This document shows positions 35,491 to 48,492 of a stretch of 64,000 bases of DNA, one piece after another. Each line of letters starts with the position of its first letter. Within the stretch, counting starts at the first letter, position 1. Made by a program: the position numbers and the translations under genes. Origin of the DNA: Zingiber officinale (taxonomy: Eukaryota > Streptophyta > Magnoliopsida > Zingiberales > Zingiberaceae); NCBI RefSeq assembly GCF_018446385.1, contig NC_056000.1, forward strand, positions 31,698,011 to 31,762,010, written 5' to 3'. The notes beneath the pieces were generated by a model. That model was not told the DNA's origin. It worked only from the letters and a program-made list of their open reading frames with translations, and made no database searches.

Positions 35491-38070
35491 ATCTCCTTCT
35501 TTTTTATGCAATGACAACCTGAATTAAAGTTAGAAAAAAATAGTATTGAAAGACAATATGCAAACTGCAAATAAATGATTTAAGTTAGTTTTCAATTTGA
35601 TTTACTTGATTATGTTTGTTTGTTCTTTTTCTATATTAACTCTTACCCTCCCAATTTGGCATTTATAAAAAAAATTAAGGTAAAAGAAATATAAACATAA
35701 GTAGTGTCAGACATTACACAAAATATGACTAAAAATAAATATTTTATATTTAAGTACACTTTCTGAGTAATCTGTTTCTAAAATTTTTAAGTACTCAATT
35801 TAAAGATTTTCTGAGTAATCTTTTTTCAAATTTCTAAGTAAACGTTTTAAAATAAGACTTTTTATAGTAAGTAAAAATTTTCTAATAAATATTTTTATAG
35901 TAATTTTAATGAAAATTTCTAAGAAAGATTTTCATATTAAAAAAAAATTCAAAGTAATGAAAAATTTTCTAAGAAAGTAATGTTAAAAAAAATAAAAAGA
36001 AGCTTTCAAAAAAATTTTAAGTAAGAAAATTTTTCAAGTTTTACAAAGGATTTGATTTTTCAAAAACTTTCAAAATTATGTATTTGTCAAGGCAAATTTT
36101 GAAAATTTTTTAAGTTGTCCGAGTAAATTCTCTCCCTTAACCTGATATCTTTATTAACAAATAATCATTCAATTATCAATATCCTTAATGCATGTCTAAC
36201 CGTTAGTTACTAACTATCTACCAGAAAATAGTAGTGTTCACTTGTTAGTCAAGTTAAGTAAAATTTGATCCAGCTTATTGTTTATTAAGAAGGATTGCTT
36301 AACTTGATCATCGTATTTTGGTATTTTTCGCCCAGACTTATGTTGATGCACTGATATAAGTATCTGAAGTCCAGACAAAAAGTCCACACATCTCACGTCA
36401 TTCTATATTTTTTAATACACAATTAAGATAAACCTATTGTGTTTGTGAGATGCTCATTCCCTAGATATATAGGATCATGCTTTTTAAGGGTTTGATCTAG
36501 ACTGAGGACAAAATAATTTTGTAACACTAGATAAATGAAAATTTTAAAAAAATATAAAGAAAGAATTTTCCTAGAATTTGTAAATTATTTGATAAGAAGA
36601 ATCCTAGTCTATCATTCCTAGTTTTTTCACATTAAGTTTAGGTTCAAGTAAGTATATTAAATAAGTTTATGTTTGGATTGATAATATTTAATTGAGATTT
36701 AAATTAAGTGATTGATAATTTGATTGATTTGAAATAGATTAGTTTAAAGTTTTAATTCGGTTGAATTAAGGTATTAACTTGAGTTTTCACTCAAGGTTAT
36801 TCTAAATTACCAATTAAGATTAGATTAATTAAAGTTAAGTTTATGTTAAGTTAACTTAATTTAAAAGCGTAAGTGGATTAATATTTAGGGTTTAATTCAA
36901 AAAGTTTTTTAAATTTAATTTAATTTTAATCTAATTTTAATTTTAATTTGATGTAATGTAATGTAATTTTAATTTTAATTTTAATTTTAATTAATTTATT
37001 CTTATTTATCTCATCCAATCTAAGTTTTCAGACAACGAGATCCTATGGTTTGTAAGATGAGTTAAGTTAAATTTCAGGATTTGATTTAACTTGTGTTAGA
37101 TTCAAGTTTAGTTTTGGGTTCAACAAACAGATATTCTTTTGATAAACTTCTAAGCTGTGGTGAGTCACCTGAACATCATTAGAGTAACTTCACCTTCGAA
37201 ATTTTTTAAATAGTCCTATCCATTGAATTTACTATAAAACTTTGGTCTAACCAGCTAAGATTAATAAGGAGTAGCTTCAGTTAGTTTCACTAAGCTAAAT
37301 GCACCAGGTCGAAGTCATATCTTCCTAGATATGCATAGACAGAGTTTCCCTAACCTACTGTCATCCAAAACTTCTCCAGTTTTGTTTGTCTAGTTAAACT
37401 TTTATCCATTTTTAACCTAGTCCTAATTACCCAACTAGGTAAACTATTATTTTTGGAGGTGCCAACTAATTTAGTATCTCCCCCTGAATTATTAAATTTG
37501 GATTTAAGTTTTAGGTTTATGTCGATTATTTTTATAGTTATAATAAACTTGATTGTAACTTGAATTTAAATTAACTTTGTAGTTGTTTGATTTAAATTTA
37601 GTTTTTCAATTTGAGTTTGATTTGTTTGATTTCATTTTACATTAGATTTGGATTTGAATTAATCAGTTTGGTTGAATTTGGTTTTAGACAATGAACTCCA
37701 GTTTTAAATACATAGAATTGATTGAGTCCTACTTAATTAAACAAACTTTAGTTTGTTTTTTGTTTTAGCTTATAAGTGATATAAAAATTTTATTTATAGA
37801 GCTCGACTTATATCCGAGTCCGGACTTATTATATACAGTTTTTTGTATTTTAAGAATTAGATCTAGATTTTTTGAACTTGTGGTGAAAGTTTCTAATAAT
37901 CCTTTGAGTTTATTAATTTCACCTTTTAAAATTGTATTTTCCTCAAGTTTTACAGCTTAATTTAGATTTCCATTGTCAATTTGATCCTTGAGGTATTGAT
38001 TTTCCTTAAGAAGTGTTTTAGTTTATTTTTCTGATCTAATTAATTTTTTATTCAAACATGCAATTATTTT
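35491..38070. other. AT-rich decayed retroelement interior
   Basis: 2.6 kb of low-complexity sequence with runs of TTTTAATTTTAATTTT near 36900-37000 and AAATTTTCTAAGT phrases near 35760-36130. No pol domains can be read. It lies between the LTR on the left and the gag relic on the right and may be the eroded body of that element. Confidence 0.45.
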
Positions 38071-38669
38071 TTAAAAAATAGCAGTTAAGATAGACGATGC
38101 CTCATTTGAACCTTCGGAAACAAGTGCAGACTCATGGCTTGATTCGTATTCGGACTCATCGTCTTGTTCCATCTCGCTTTCTGATTTCAATCCGGATGTT
38201 ATCAATGCGAGGTAGTTGTGATGCTTCTCATCTTTGACGTCTGATTCTTCGGAAGATGCCTCATCCCAAGTCACATTTACTTCTTCCTGCATTTTGGTGT
38301 TATATAATTTATTCAAAAATGAATCATTTTCAGTTACCTTTGCTTGGTTTGTTCCTTCGTGTAACTCAATGAGTTTATCCCAAAGTTCCTTTGCAATTTC
38401 ATGTAGCCATACGCAATTCAGTTCCTCCTTCGTGAGTCCGCACTGGATCGTGTTCAATTCCTTAAAGTTGGTTTGTGTCTTCTTTTTCATTTCCGGATTC
38501 CAGTTTTCTGGGTTCATCGAAATTCTGATATTGTTATCGATCGGAGGCTTGTATGCTTTGTGGATGTTGAACCATTGGTCGAAGTCTGTCTTCAAGTACA
38601 CCTCCATCTTAGCTTCTTCCAATATGGAAAGTCATCCTTTTTAAAGATGTATCGCTCATTTTGGGTCAT
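38071..38669 (-). pseudogene. Copia (SIRE-type) gag relic
   Basis: On the minus strand, ATG at 38669 starts MTQNERYIFKKDDFPYWK, the usual opening of large-LTR copia Gag. A frameshift near 38615 then moves to the frame running 38622-38071: AKMEVYLKTDFDQWF, NFKELNTIQCGLTKEELN, AKELWDKLIELHEGTNQAK, MQEEVNVTWDEASSEES. These are the expected Gag blocks in order, but the segment is shortened between blocks, ends at TAA 38071-38073, and has no CCHC knuckle or pol after it. On the right, TTATACCAAT at about 38917-38926 could be a primer-binding-site complement. Confidence 0.85.
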
Positions 38670-38929
38670 TTAAGACTGGAACCTTGTATAAAAAAAAAAA
38701 AGAGGAAGAAAGAAATCCAAGACTATGTTTTGGATTAGAAGTGTGGGAGATAATAAAAATATTAAAACTCGATTGGTGTTATACTAATTCAAAATATTTT
38801 GCAACGGGAAAAAATTGATCAAAGAGGTAATTATACTAATTTGAATTATATCGAAAAACTTAAAACCAAAAAGAAAAATTAAGAAAAAGTTTAAAAATCA
38901 TCCCCTTACCTGATTGGTTATACCAATTG

Positions 38930-39704
38930 AAAGCCAACTTAACTCTAAATTCCTTTTGGTCTTAACACATCCTACCTCTTCTATAGTAAAAGATGATTAA
39001 GCTCCTCCTAAGTATTCTTCACAATCCATCATAAGTTATATAAAAGGAGTGAAATAAGGATATCAGTTTATAGCTCAAGTGATTAAGAGTTGGAAAGATT
39101 TTTTTTTTTCAAAAATACATGTCAGTCAAAAATTGATCGCCCCATTATGTTTATCCTACATCTAGGAGCATATCTAAGCAAAACGAGTCAATTCTCAAGA
39201 AACATTTATCAAAGACAATGTTTTCACTAAAAGGATTGTGTTCATCGAAAAGCAAACTTCTAAATAGGTAATTTTGGTATATTGGACATTTTTTAGAAAA
39301 AAAATATTCTTATTAAATAACCTTATATTTAATTCACTTCTGTGTAAAGGAGCATTAACTTTAAATCTAATAAATCTAAAATTTGAATGATATATTATAG
39401 AATATTTTTCTCAAATAGAATGATAAATCTAAGAATTGATTTTGGATGGATAATTGTAAATACTTTTTAATTTATCCTAATGATTGATTAAAAAATTTCA
39501 TAAAACTAAATAAATTATCTTTAATAATAATTAATTTAAAAGCTGGATACCTAAATTGTATATATATATATAATAAGTGTAGATCAATCTAAAGTGTAAT
39601 TTTTTTTAGCCTTTTACTCAAAACAATATGCAAATGCCAAACTTGTTAAACAAGATGCATCTTCTAGTAGGTGGATTACAACTCATTCATCCTCTATATA
39701 ATAG

Positions 39705-39755
<51 letters not shown>

Positions 39756-41530
39756 ATTTCCAAATGAAATAAAGATAGACACAACATATGCACATGATAA
39801 CCTGAAAGAAATTAAATGTTAAATTGTAATTAATAATTTTTGTATTGTACTTATGGCATGACATCTCTATTAAAATATGCATTTTATTATAATATATTGT
39901 GCTTTAACATTATTATATTAAAACTCACCGATTTACATGACATAAATATTAGATATCGTACTACGTAGTACATATATAATGGTGATATCAACTAACTAAT
40001 CCTTGATCGAGCTCGAGATCAAACAAAACAATTTAATGATCGCAGGAATAAAAGTGTTGTAGCACCTGCCGTACGGAGTAACATGTCTCTGTAAGATCAA
40101 ATGAGCTGAGAAAACTCATGCATTAAGATCACCGTAGAGATAGGCTTAATTGATAATAATAGTTTCAGCATGTTACATGTTAATACTTCTTCAATTAAAT
40201 AACAAGTGTCCTGTAGTATGTTTTAATGATAAGTATTTAGTATAAGATTATATAGTCGGATCAAAACTCAATAGAAGATTTCATCATTTCTGTAGACTTT
40301 CCCTCATAATAATAGACAGCCTACGAGCCACTAACCTAGCGGTTTCATATTTTTTTTTTCTAATTAAATAAAAAGCAGGTGATGTCTGGGAAAGTATCCA
40401 CCTGAGTGGTGACGGTCCCCTCCCTCAGTGATTGGATAACTTGGATCATGCTCAACCTTTTTGGCGATGATGAAGAACCCTAAAAAAGGACTTGGCATGC
40501 AAACCAATCAGGCATAGCACCCCGAGTCAAGATATTATTAATACTTTCCTCAACAGCATGGGGAGAAAGGAGATAATGAGAAGATGAGCCCATCATGCAT
40601 GCATGCATGCTGCAGCAACTTGTCCCAGTGTCGCCCTGCACAGGCTGCACTGCTGTGCTGAGTGGGAGTGGCTGTCATCGAGTGCCCCTCTAAATTAGCT
40701 TCTGCGTGTATCGTAATAAAAGGTGATTAAATTTATATAATTTTTATAATTCATCCCTAAATTATATAATAAATAAATCATGAAATTAATTTATAATCGA
40801 CTCTCAATTTAACTAGAGGACGAGAGAAATTTAGTTATGAAGATATGCATCCGTTGAAAATTAATCCTTTACCTCCAATGGAACAAATCTACCGCACTCT
40901 AATCAACTGGGCATTCCATGGGAACAGCTTCTAGATGTATGCATACCAGCAAGATGAGTGAGATCAATTGATCATTAAAATTTCCTAGTTGGGTGCATAT
41001 GCCACCATTTGCTTTGATCAAGAAGATTAAGTTGCACAGTACGTTGAGATCTGGTGTGGAAGTCAAAAAGCAGCAAAGGAAATTTTCAAACAGGAACTAC
41101 AGGTCATATATGTATAACTTCTAAAGGTCCTGCCTGATCAGGAATGACTAAGAACTACTACAGGTTAAGAAAATCACTGAATCACTGGAAATTGTTGTAG
41201 TTGACATCTAAAAAAGCCTTGATTAATTCACTGAAGCTTTTGCTTTTATGTGGATTTTGAGCTCAATAATGACCTCAACTTGATAGGGAGATCCTAAACT
41301 AAGTTGGTGATGCTTTTGATCAGTTGTATTGAAGAACAGTAAGTACTATTTGTGCTGTAAAATTTGAAAACTACCTGAATAACAGATATTAAATACAAAT
41401 CAAACCAAAGGATTTACCTGCAAGAAAATTCAGGAACGTCGGGTATCAAGGATGACAAACTCTGAGTATCCTACGTTACAAGTGGTACTTTTAAAAATAA
41501 ATTTTTTTGATGTAACAGACAGATTTGCAT
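38930..41530. other. Intergenic, no gene recognised
   Basis: AT-rich sequence with a long (TA)n tract at 39708-39752. 40370-40690 is less AT-rich and includes a GCATGCATGCATGC palindrome at about 40596-40610. Nothing else can be supported. Confidence 0.5.
39708..39752 (+). repeat. (TA)n microsatellite
   Basis: About 22 uninterrupted TA units. Confidence 0.95.
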
Positions 41531-41581
41531 ATAAATGATTCCTATATCATATACACCATACAAAATTGCAAGCCAGAGAAT

Positions 41582-41745
41582 AGAATATACAACTTACTCA
41601 GCACCATCAGGTTCATCAATGGTTTCACCTGCATTGCCTTCATTGACCACTGCTTTTTCATTGGAAGCCTTTTCCGGGCCTGCTTTTTCATTAACCGAGT
41701 TTGAAGGATTTATATAATTCCTGAAAGATGATGCCCTCTTCAAAC
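41582..41745 (-). other. Possible terminal exon of an unidentified gene
   Basis: On the minus strand a frame reads LKRASSFRNYINPSNSV, then repeated NEKA/SNEKA units and an acidic end ETIDEPDGAE followed by TAA. CAG splice-acceptor-like sequences lie just upstream (AATCAG, TTTCAG). The composition looks coding and out of character with its AT-rich surroundings, but I do not recognise the protein and see no further exons. It could be a relic. Confidence 0.25.
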
Positions 41746-42014
41746 TTTACTGATTCCTCACGCATCATTGCCTTATGAAGCTTCAACCAAAAGTCAAAAT
41801 CCAGCAAGGAAGAAAAATATAATAAATAAAAGTGAAGAGGATGAGCAAAGAAAATTTAAAACATTAGAAAAATATAGTTTGTCTCATGTTTACACTTGAT
41901 GTATCATTGTATATCAAACAAGACAATTATAAAAAAAAACAAAAAATGGCATCAGTAGATATTAGTCTCAAGTGTATATAAATTTTTCTTTTTTACTTTT
42001 CCAGTTATTAGTAA

Positions 42015-42188
42015 AAAAAAACAGCCTGGTGCACGAAACTCTCGCTATGCGGGGTCCCAGGGAAAGATCCATTGTATGCAGTCTTACCTTGCTTTTTGCA
42101 AGAGACTGTTTTTAAGATTCAAATCCATGATCTTTTGATCACAAAATAACAATTTTACCGTTGAGCTAAGACTCCTTTTTTTTTCCGA
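42015..42188 (-). mobile_element. tRNA-derived SINE (Au-SINE-like) with 10-bp target duplication
   Basis: The minus strand reads AGTCTTAGCTCAACGGTAAA (A box), then GATCATGGATTTGAATC (B box), followed by AAGACTGCATACAATGGATC, GGGACCCCGCATAGCGAGAG and TTTCGTGCACCAGGCTGTTT, the body and T-rich tail of the Au-type SINEs widespread in plants. TTATTAGTAA flanks it at 42005-42014 and 42189-42198. Pol III promoter boxes carry substitutions typical of an old copy. Confidence 0.9.
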
Positions 42189-42198
42189 TTATTAGTAA

Positions 42199-42787
42199 TG
42201 CAGTTAAAATTGTCTTAGGCAATTAAATTCCCCAAACATACTAAGAAACTAAGAGACCCAATAAATAATTCAATTATTGACCTGCCACTAATAACCACAC
42301 AACGTGCGCCACAGGTAGCCAGCCAGCACAAATGATTTTTTATAAGACGAAATCAATAATTCTATCATGGCTTTGTTGCATATGCATCCACTAAAATCAC
42401 AATGTTATTGAGTCTTGCATTTTTCACAAGAAATTATATTTTAGTTATATATATATATATATATATAGTTAAATAACCTGCACTTGCTTCAGTAAAGAAA
42501 AATTGCAGTTATCTACAATATATATAAATTTCAGATATACTTGCAAATAAATGTAAATCGAATTTTACTTTAGTGAAATAACAACCAAGCAAGTCGGCTA
42601 TATGTATCCTTCAAATATACTAACCAACCTGACTTTACTACTTGACCAACCCACCAACATAACTGAACAATCGAGTCAACCAATCTCACTATAGTATGAA
42701 CAACTCAGTTCAATCTAACTACAACTAGTTTTCCTTTGAGCTTCTTTAGTGAAGAGTGAAATTTTCACTGATGAGTATATTCAATTT
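42199..42787. other. Intergenic with a dispersed repeat
   Basis: A (TA)n tract is at 42446-42467. The segment 42590-42787 (GAGTCAACCAATCTCACTAT, GAGCTTCTTTAGTG phrases) recurs in degenerate form at 54610-54790 in the same orientation, near the 3' end of the PPR gene. Confidence 0.6.
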
Positions 42788-42890
42788 GCATTTTGTATAT
42801 ATACAATTTACGTTGTTTATAAATTTCCTGAGAACGAAAAGTGATGCTATTGCCGGTCATCTTGAAACTAGAATTGCTGATCAGGCTTAC

Positions 42891-43595
42891 CAGACTTCAT
42901 CACATGCTATAACAATGAATTCATCTTCATGAGATGGCTCCACCTGCAAGCATATGTTTGATGTAAATATATAGACTGGTCTTCTTAACAAACCGAGCTT
43001 TTGATCTAAATGGTTAACTACAGATACGTAAAATATTTCAAATGGGCTTAAATCTGCCATAACCCAAATAGAACTGTGAAGCACTCACAATATTAATGTC
43101 GGGATTGCAAGTCAGAATTTGCTTTTCCGCAGGTAAAAATTTATTTTCCTTAAATCCATGTCACCTGGCACAAAGGGTTCTCTCAGAAGTGTCACACACT
43201 TCATTGAGCCATAAAAATTCAATTAACACTGGAAATACCAATTGATCTTGCAAGGTTTAAGCTTCCGTTTACTGGTCCAGCATGGATAAATCCTCCTGCT
43301 TTTAGGATTATCTCTTTCTCATCTTCAAGACCTGGTTTGTGATAAGTAGTTAAGCTGACAGCCTATCAAAGAACAAAAAGAGCAAACATACACATAACTA
43401 TAATATCTTCCATTGATGTAGTAAAGCATATAATTGCACACATAAAATAGGATTCCTTGGGGAGAAACCTGACCCTTCCTTGACAACACAGCGAGAATCA
43501 CCAGCATTTGCAACAAAAATTTGATCGTTCCTAATAACAGCCATGCAAGCTGTGCAACCAGACGTTGGCCCAGAAAAATTAGAATGTGGTCCCTA
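42891..43595 (-). pseudogene. PP2C pseudogene: duplicated copy of four internal exons
   Basis: Four exon copies match, in order, the exons at 61415-60758 of the PP2C gene: 43595-43470, 43363-43240, 43164-43088 and 42943-42891. Damage relative to that copy: loss of 2 bp after GDSRC (43493 region) shifts the frame; loss of 1 bp in the DMEF exon (ATGGATTTAAGG instead of ATGGAATTTAAGC) shifts it again. The conserved DHKP became YHKP, AGRVNG became AGPVNG, and the metal-binding CDG became CDE. The upstream and downstream exons are not present in this copy. Splice signals are mostly kept. It cannot encode a phosphatase. Confidence 0.88.
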
Positions 43596-43637
43596 AGAAA
43601 GAATTACAAGAACATATTTATTTCGCATGGGCATGGG

Positions 43638-46600
43638 TTGCGTTAGGTTGCCAGCCAGCGTCAAACTATGACAAATATTCAATGAATGAATCCATTAAAC
43701 TATTGTGATAATGCTAGGTTGCTCCCCGGAAAGAACGCGTTGCAGGGTCCGACTATAACGTCTCGGTAAGGACCACTACATCTCCAGAACTCGGGTGTAA
43801 TGATAAATATGCAAGAGTTCGCGTTACAGGGTCCGACTGTAACGTCTCAGCAAGGACCGCTACATCTCCATAAGAACTTGGGTGTAGTGTTAAATAGGCA
43901 AAAGTTCTCACACCATAGGTTAGATAAGAACAAATATGATAGGAAAACTAATAATCTAAGATTTGGAACATGGAATATAGGAACTCTCACTGGTAAATCA
44001 ATGGAGGTAGTAGATATGATGATTAGGAGAAAAATTAGTATTTTGTGTGTACAAGAGACAAAATGGATAGGCGAGAAGGCAAAGATGATAGAGAACTCGG
44101 GTTTTAAATTATGGTACACTGGAAAGAGTAAAGCAAGAAATGGAGTGGGTATCATTGTAGATAATTTGTTAAAGGATGAAGTTGTAGGAGTAGTTAGAAA
44201 AGGAGATAAATTATAGCCCTTAAGATAATAGTGGCGAAAGAAACAATGAACATAATTAGCGTATATGCACCACAAGTAGGATTAGATGAAGCTACCAAAT
44301 CAAGGTTTTGGGAGGACTTAGATGAAATATTACAAAATATTCCACCAAATGAAATGATTTTAATAGGAGGTGATTTAAATGGGCATGTTGAAAATGAGGA
44401 ATATGAGAAAGTACATGAGTTATGGGTTTGGAACGAGGAAGGAAAACTATATTAGATTTTGCAATAAGATACGACCTTATATTAGCTAATACGCTTTTTA
44501 AAAAGAGAAGAACACTTAGTCACATTCAAAAGTGAATAATAAATCGTAAATCGACTTTCTTATGGTTAGAAGAAGGATAGAAAGATTTGTAAAATTGCAT
44601 CATCCCAGAGAAAGCTTAACTACCCAACAGGGTAGTAGTGTTGGATATACGCCTCAAACATAGTATCGATAGAAAGAAATATATACAATTCCTAGAATTA
44701 AGTGGTGGAAGTTAAAGGATGAAACAAAATATATTTAAGAAGGTAGGAATACAAGCATTAGGTGAAATATACGATGACTCTAATACGACATGGGATAAGA
44801 TGGTATCAAAGTTAAAATAGTAGCTAAGAGTGTATTTGGTGAGTCAAAGGGGCATACCACTAAGTAAAGAATCTTTGTGGTGGAATGAGAAAGTACAAGA
44901 GAAAGTGAAGGAAAAACGAATAGCTTATAAAAATTATATATTTGTAAGAACGAGGAAAATTTAAAAATATACAATAGCCAAGAAAGAAGCTAAGAAAGTA
45001 ATGAATGAAACAAAGAATGAAAAATTGGATACAAAAGAAGGGGAAAGAGATATTTATAGAATAGTTAAAGTGAAAACAAGAGATCTTAGCCAAATAAAAT
45101 GTATTAAAGATGAATGTAATAGGTATTAGTAAATGATGGAGAAATAAAAGAGCGGTGGAAGAGATATTTTCATCAACTTTTTAATGAAGGTTTAGGTGAC
45201 CAACTTAAGGTAATTTAATTAGGTCAAATGAGCGTAGAAATTTTAATTTTATCTAGAATTCAAACTTGAAGTAAAACAAACTTTAAATAAGTGATTAATG
45301 GAAAAGCCGTTGAATTTGATGATATTCTAATAGAAGTATAAAAGTGTCTGGAAAAGTAGGGTACTAAATGACTTACAAAGTCATTTAACCTATTATTGAA
45401 AATGAAGAAAATACCTTATTAATGGAGGGGAGCACTCTAATCCATTGTATAAAAATCAAAGAGACGTTCAAAATTGTGCAAATTATAAGACACTAGACTA
45501 ATGAGTCATATCATGAAACTATGGGAAGACAAATAGAAAAAATATTACGGAAGAAGACTAAGGTGGTCAAAAATCAACTTGGATTCATGTTGTAATGGTC
45601 GATGATAAAAGCTATACATCTTCTTAGATAACTGATTGGAAAGTATCCGAAAAAGAAGCAAAACTTACATATAGTATTTATTGACCTAGAAAAAACTTAT
45701 GACGGAGTCTTGAGGAAAAATATGTAGAGAATTTAAAAAAAAGAAAGGTGTGAGCGTAGTGTATATTAAAAAAATTAGGGATATCTACGAAGATGTAATG
45801 ACAAGAGGGAAGATTCTAGGCGAATAAACCAAAGTATTTTTTATAAAGATAGGTAACTTGAAGTTTATATCTTTTTATCCTAGTCATAGATGAACTCACT
45901 GTACATATCCTAGACAAGTTACTATGTTGCGTATTGTTTGCGAATGACATTGTTTCAGTTGATGAGATACTTAAAGGAGTAAATGCTAAATTTAAATCTT
46001 GAGAGGAAACACTAGAAGGAAAAGGTTTTAAACTTAGTAGATTAAAGACAGAATATATGGAATTTAAATTTAGTAATATTAGAATCGTTATTGCAAAAGG
46101 ATGAAGGTTAATAGAGGGATTTGCACATTGGGAGCTTTTAGAAAGATTTAATATATTGGACATTCAGCAGTGAGCGCCTTATGGACCAATATGTTGTGGA
46201 CTAGGTGTTTTGGGAGGCTATAGAACAAACTTAAAGGTAACCAGGATGATTGAAATAGAGGAGAATGTTGGATATTCTGTGACTCAGAGCATAAGATGAG
46301 AGTTGCAGAGATGAGGATGTTAAGGTGGATGTGGACATACGAAGATGGACAAAATAAGAATGAGAGGATTAGAGAGAGTCTGGTTAGTCTATTGAGGACA
46401 AACTCCGAGAGACACGTTTAAGATGGTACGGAAATGTAGTTAGACGACCAATAAATGTTCTAGTTAGGCGATCTGAAACTATGATAAACATGCATATCAA
46501 ACGAGGAAGACCAAAAAAGACTTGGTTAGCAACAATAAAACAAGATAAAATTTATTTAAATATAGATGATGATATAATAAGAGATAGAGCTCAATGGCGT

Positions 46601-46658
46601 AAAAGGATTTATACAACCGACCCCACCTAGTGGGAAAAGGCTTGGTTGTTGTTGTTGT
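43638..46658 (+). mobile_element. RTE-type LINE, decayed, with 12-bp target duplication
   Basis: The insertion splits the PP2C duplicate: CATGGGCATGGG stands on both sides (43626-43637 and 46659-46670), while the parent copy at 61490-61530 is continuous. The element ends GGCTTGGTTGTTGTTGTTGT, the TTG-repeat tail of plant RTE LINEs. A frame from 43800 encodes the AP-endonuclease start (LRFGTWNIGTLTGKSMEVVD, CVQETKWIGEKAK, NGVGIIVDNLLKDEVVGVVR) and 44231-44455 its next part (ISVYAPQVGLDEATKSRFWE, GGDLNGHV). The reverse transcriptase region is full of stops and shifts. The 5' end holds an ~85-bp tandem duplication (43737 and 43820, CAGGGTCCGACTATAACGTC). Database entries often label such proteins 'craniofacial development protein 2-like'. 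Confidence 0.92.
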
Positions 46659-46670
46659 CATGGGCATGGG

Positions 46671-47350
46671 CAAAAGGAATATAATCTCAAATAGGTGATC
46701 TTTTTTTTTGGGGGGGGGGGAATGAATTTTACAAGTAAGAAGGATATATATTCTGTTTTTGTCTCCAATAATGAAGTAACGTGGTATATGCAAGTTTGGA
46801 TGTCTAACTTGCCGCCTGCAACCCTAAAGTTGATAAGAGCATGAATAATGATGTTCAAACTACTTCAACTCGACTGCTAGGCGTCTAGGAGAGTTGGGAA
46901 AAGGGAGAGAAAGAAGAATTAGCAGGATAAACTACTTCATAGTACTGAAAGACAATCCTATCACCATCAGGTGAAGAACCTTAGCTTAATCAAAGAAACC
47001 TTGCTCCATAATATGGACAATAATACCTGCATTTAGCTTTCCAATCTGGAAGCACAAGTATAACAAAATTGATATTTAATATGAAATGTGAACAAAGATG
47101 CACCAACTACCTGGTACCGGCAGAAAATAAATGATTATTAAGTCGCATAATTTCAGTTTCAATGAAGTTCAAACTAGAATCGCACACCTTGTATGTGTTA
47201 ACTTTATCATAGTAACTTTCATGGGATATTGTGATCAACCAACATGTATGCGATGATTTTCCAACAAATATCATTTTGTAATGCAGCATCTATTCTGAAG
47301 ATGTGAATGCAAGGCATATCAAGGAAAATAGCTTAATTACTTTCTCATCT
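46671..47350 (-). repeat. Rest of the duplicated PP2C intron segment
   Basis: From CATGGGCAAAAGG onward the sequence matches 61531-62195 base for base with scattered changes (for example TATTCTGAAGATG at 47291 and 62137). A G-run of ten lies at 46710-46719. Similarity stops at about 47350. No exon is expected here because the parent segment is intron. Confidence 0.85.
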
Positions 47351-47985
47351 CTAAATTGATGTCTTGATATAAAAATAATTCAAAATAAAACCAATATTAT
47401 CATGATTCATGAAAACTAAGCATCTTGGCCTTTAAGAATATACTGTACATTGTAGATGAATATTCAACATTACCAATAGGAGTTGGAAAAGGGGAACTTT
47501 GGCGTAATGGTAAAGTTGACCAATAGAAGTTGGAAACATTCCATTATTGATGGTTGTAAAATATTTACAAGGAATCTAGATGATTAAACTTTAGGCAATG
47601 CTCAGGCTGCCAACATAAGGGCATCTATTTTTGTTGCAATGTAGCATATCAAGAAGGATTGAAACAGGAAGATATATAACAGATATGGTTTTCTTCTTAT
47701 GCATTGTCAAGATATGTGGATACTGACGTTGTAAATTGAAGTTCAGAAGTAGATTTGAAATCAATGTAAGGAAGCCTACTCTTAGCTATGTTGTTTATGT
47801 CAAAGGTAATATTTTTACTGAGCATGTTATAATTGAGCTGGAGGATGAATTGATGGTGTACTTTCTTGGTGGTTGGAGTTAGCAACATATGGATAAATTA
47901 CATTTCAGCTACAAATCTATGCTTCTTCTGAATTGCTGGCTACTAAGGAATGCTATGGTTTTTTTCAAGTCAGCCTTCATGTATG
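47351..47985. other. Intergenic, no gene recognised
   Basis: Sequence between the duplicated block and the hAT MITE; the minus frame at 47697-47888 has no domain. Confidence 0.5.
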
Positions 47986-47993
47986 ATGAGATG

Positions 47994-48492
47994 TAGGGGT
48001 GTCAATTCGGGTGGGTCGGGTCGGGTTGGATTTTTTTTTTGTTTTTTTTTACCCAACCCGAACCCGACCCGAACCCGAGTTCAACCCAAAACACCTAAAT
48101 CCGAACCCGAATCCGACCAACCCGATCAACCAGAACCCGACCCATATAATCCGTAAATCCGATTCAAAACGACTTTTTTTGGCTATTTTCCTTATAATTC
48201 TTCACTTTTATCTCAATACTCCATCATTATCATACAAACATGATATTAATATACATAAAAGCATCTAAATTTTTAAAATAAAATTTGATTTAACCCCAAA
48301 AAACCCCACAAAACTCTATATTTAAGTCAACCCGCGTCCACCCGGGTCAACCCGAACCCGACCCGACCCAACCCGAAAATTTTTAACTCTCCAACCCTCC
48401 AACCCGAACCCGAAAATGCCCAACCCGAACCTGATTTTTTTCGGGTCGACTCGGGTTGGGTCGTCGGATCGGGTTCATTTTTGACACCCCTA
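47994..48492. mobile_element. hAT-type MITE (499 bp) with perfect 8-bp target duplication
   Basis: Left end TAGGGGTGTCAATTCGGGT, right end the complement of ATTTTTGACACCCCTA: inverted ends TAGGGGTGTCAA. Both flanks are ATGAGATG (47986-47993 and 48493-48500). The interior consists of CGGGTCGGGT / AACCCGAACCCGACC repeats on both arms, which fold back on each other. The proline-rich frames at 47950-48268 are read-through of these repeats. Confidence 0.93.

Noticed and set aside
40596-40690. A second microRNA hairpin near the GCATGCATGC palindrome
   Set aside because: No known mature sequence and no long paired arms could be found by eye.
47950-48268. Proline-rich small protein
   Set aside because: It is translation of the ACCCGAACCCG repeats inside a hAT MITE.
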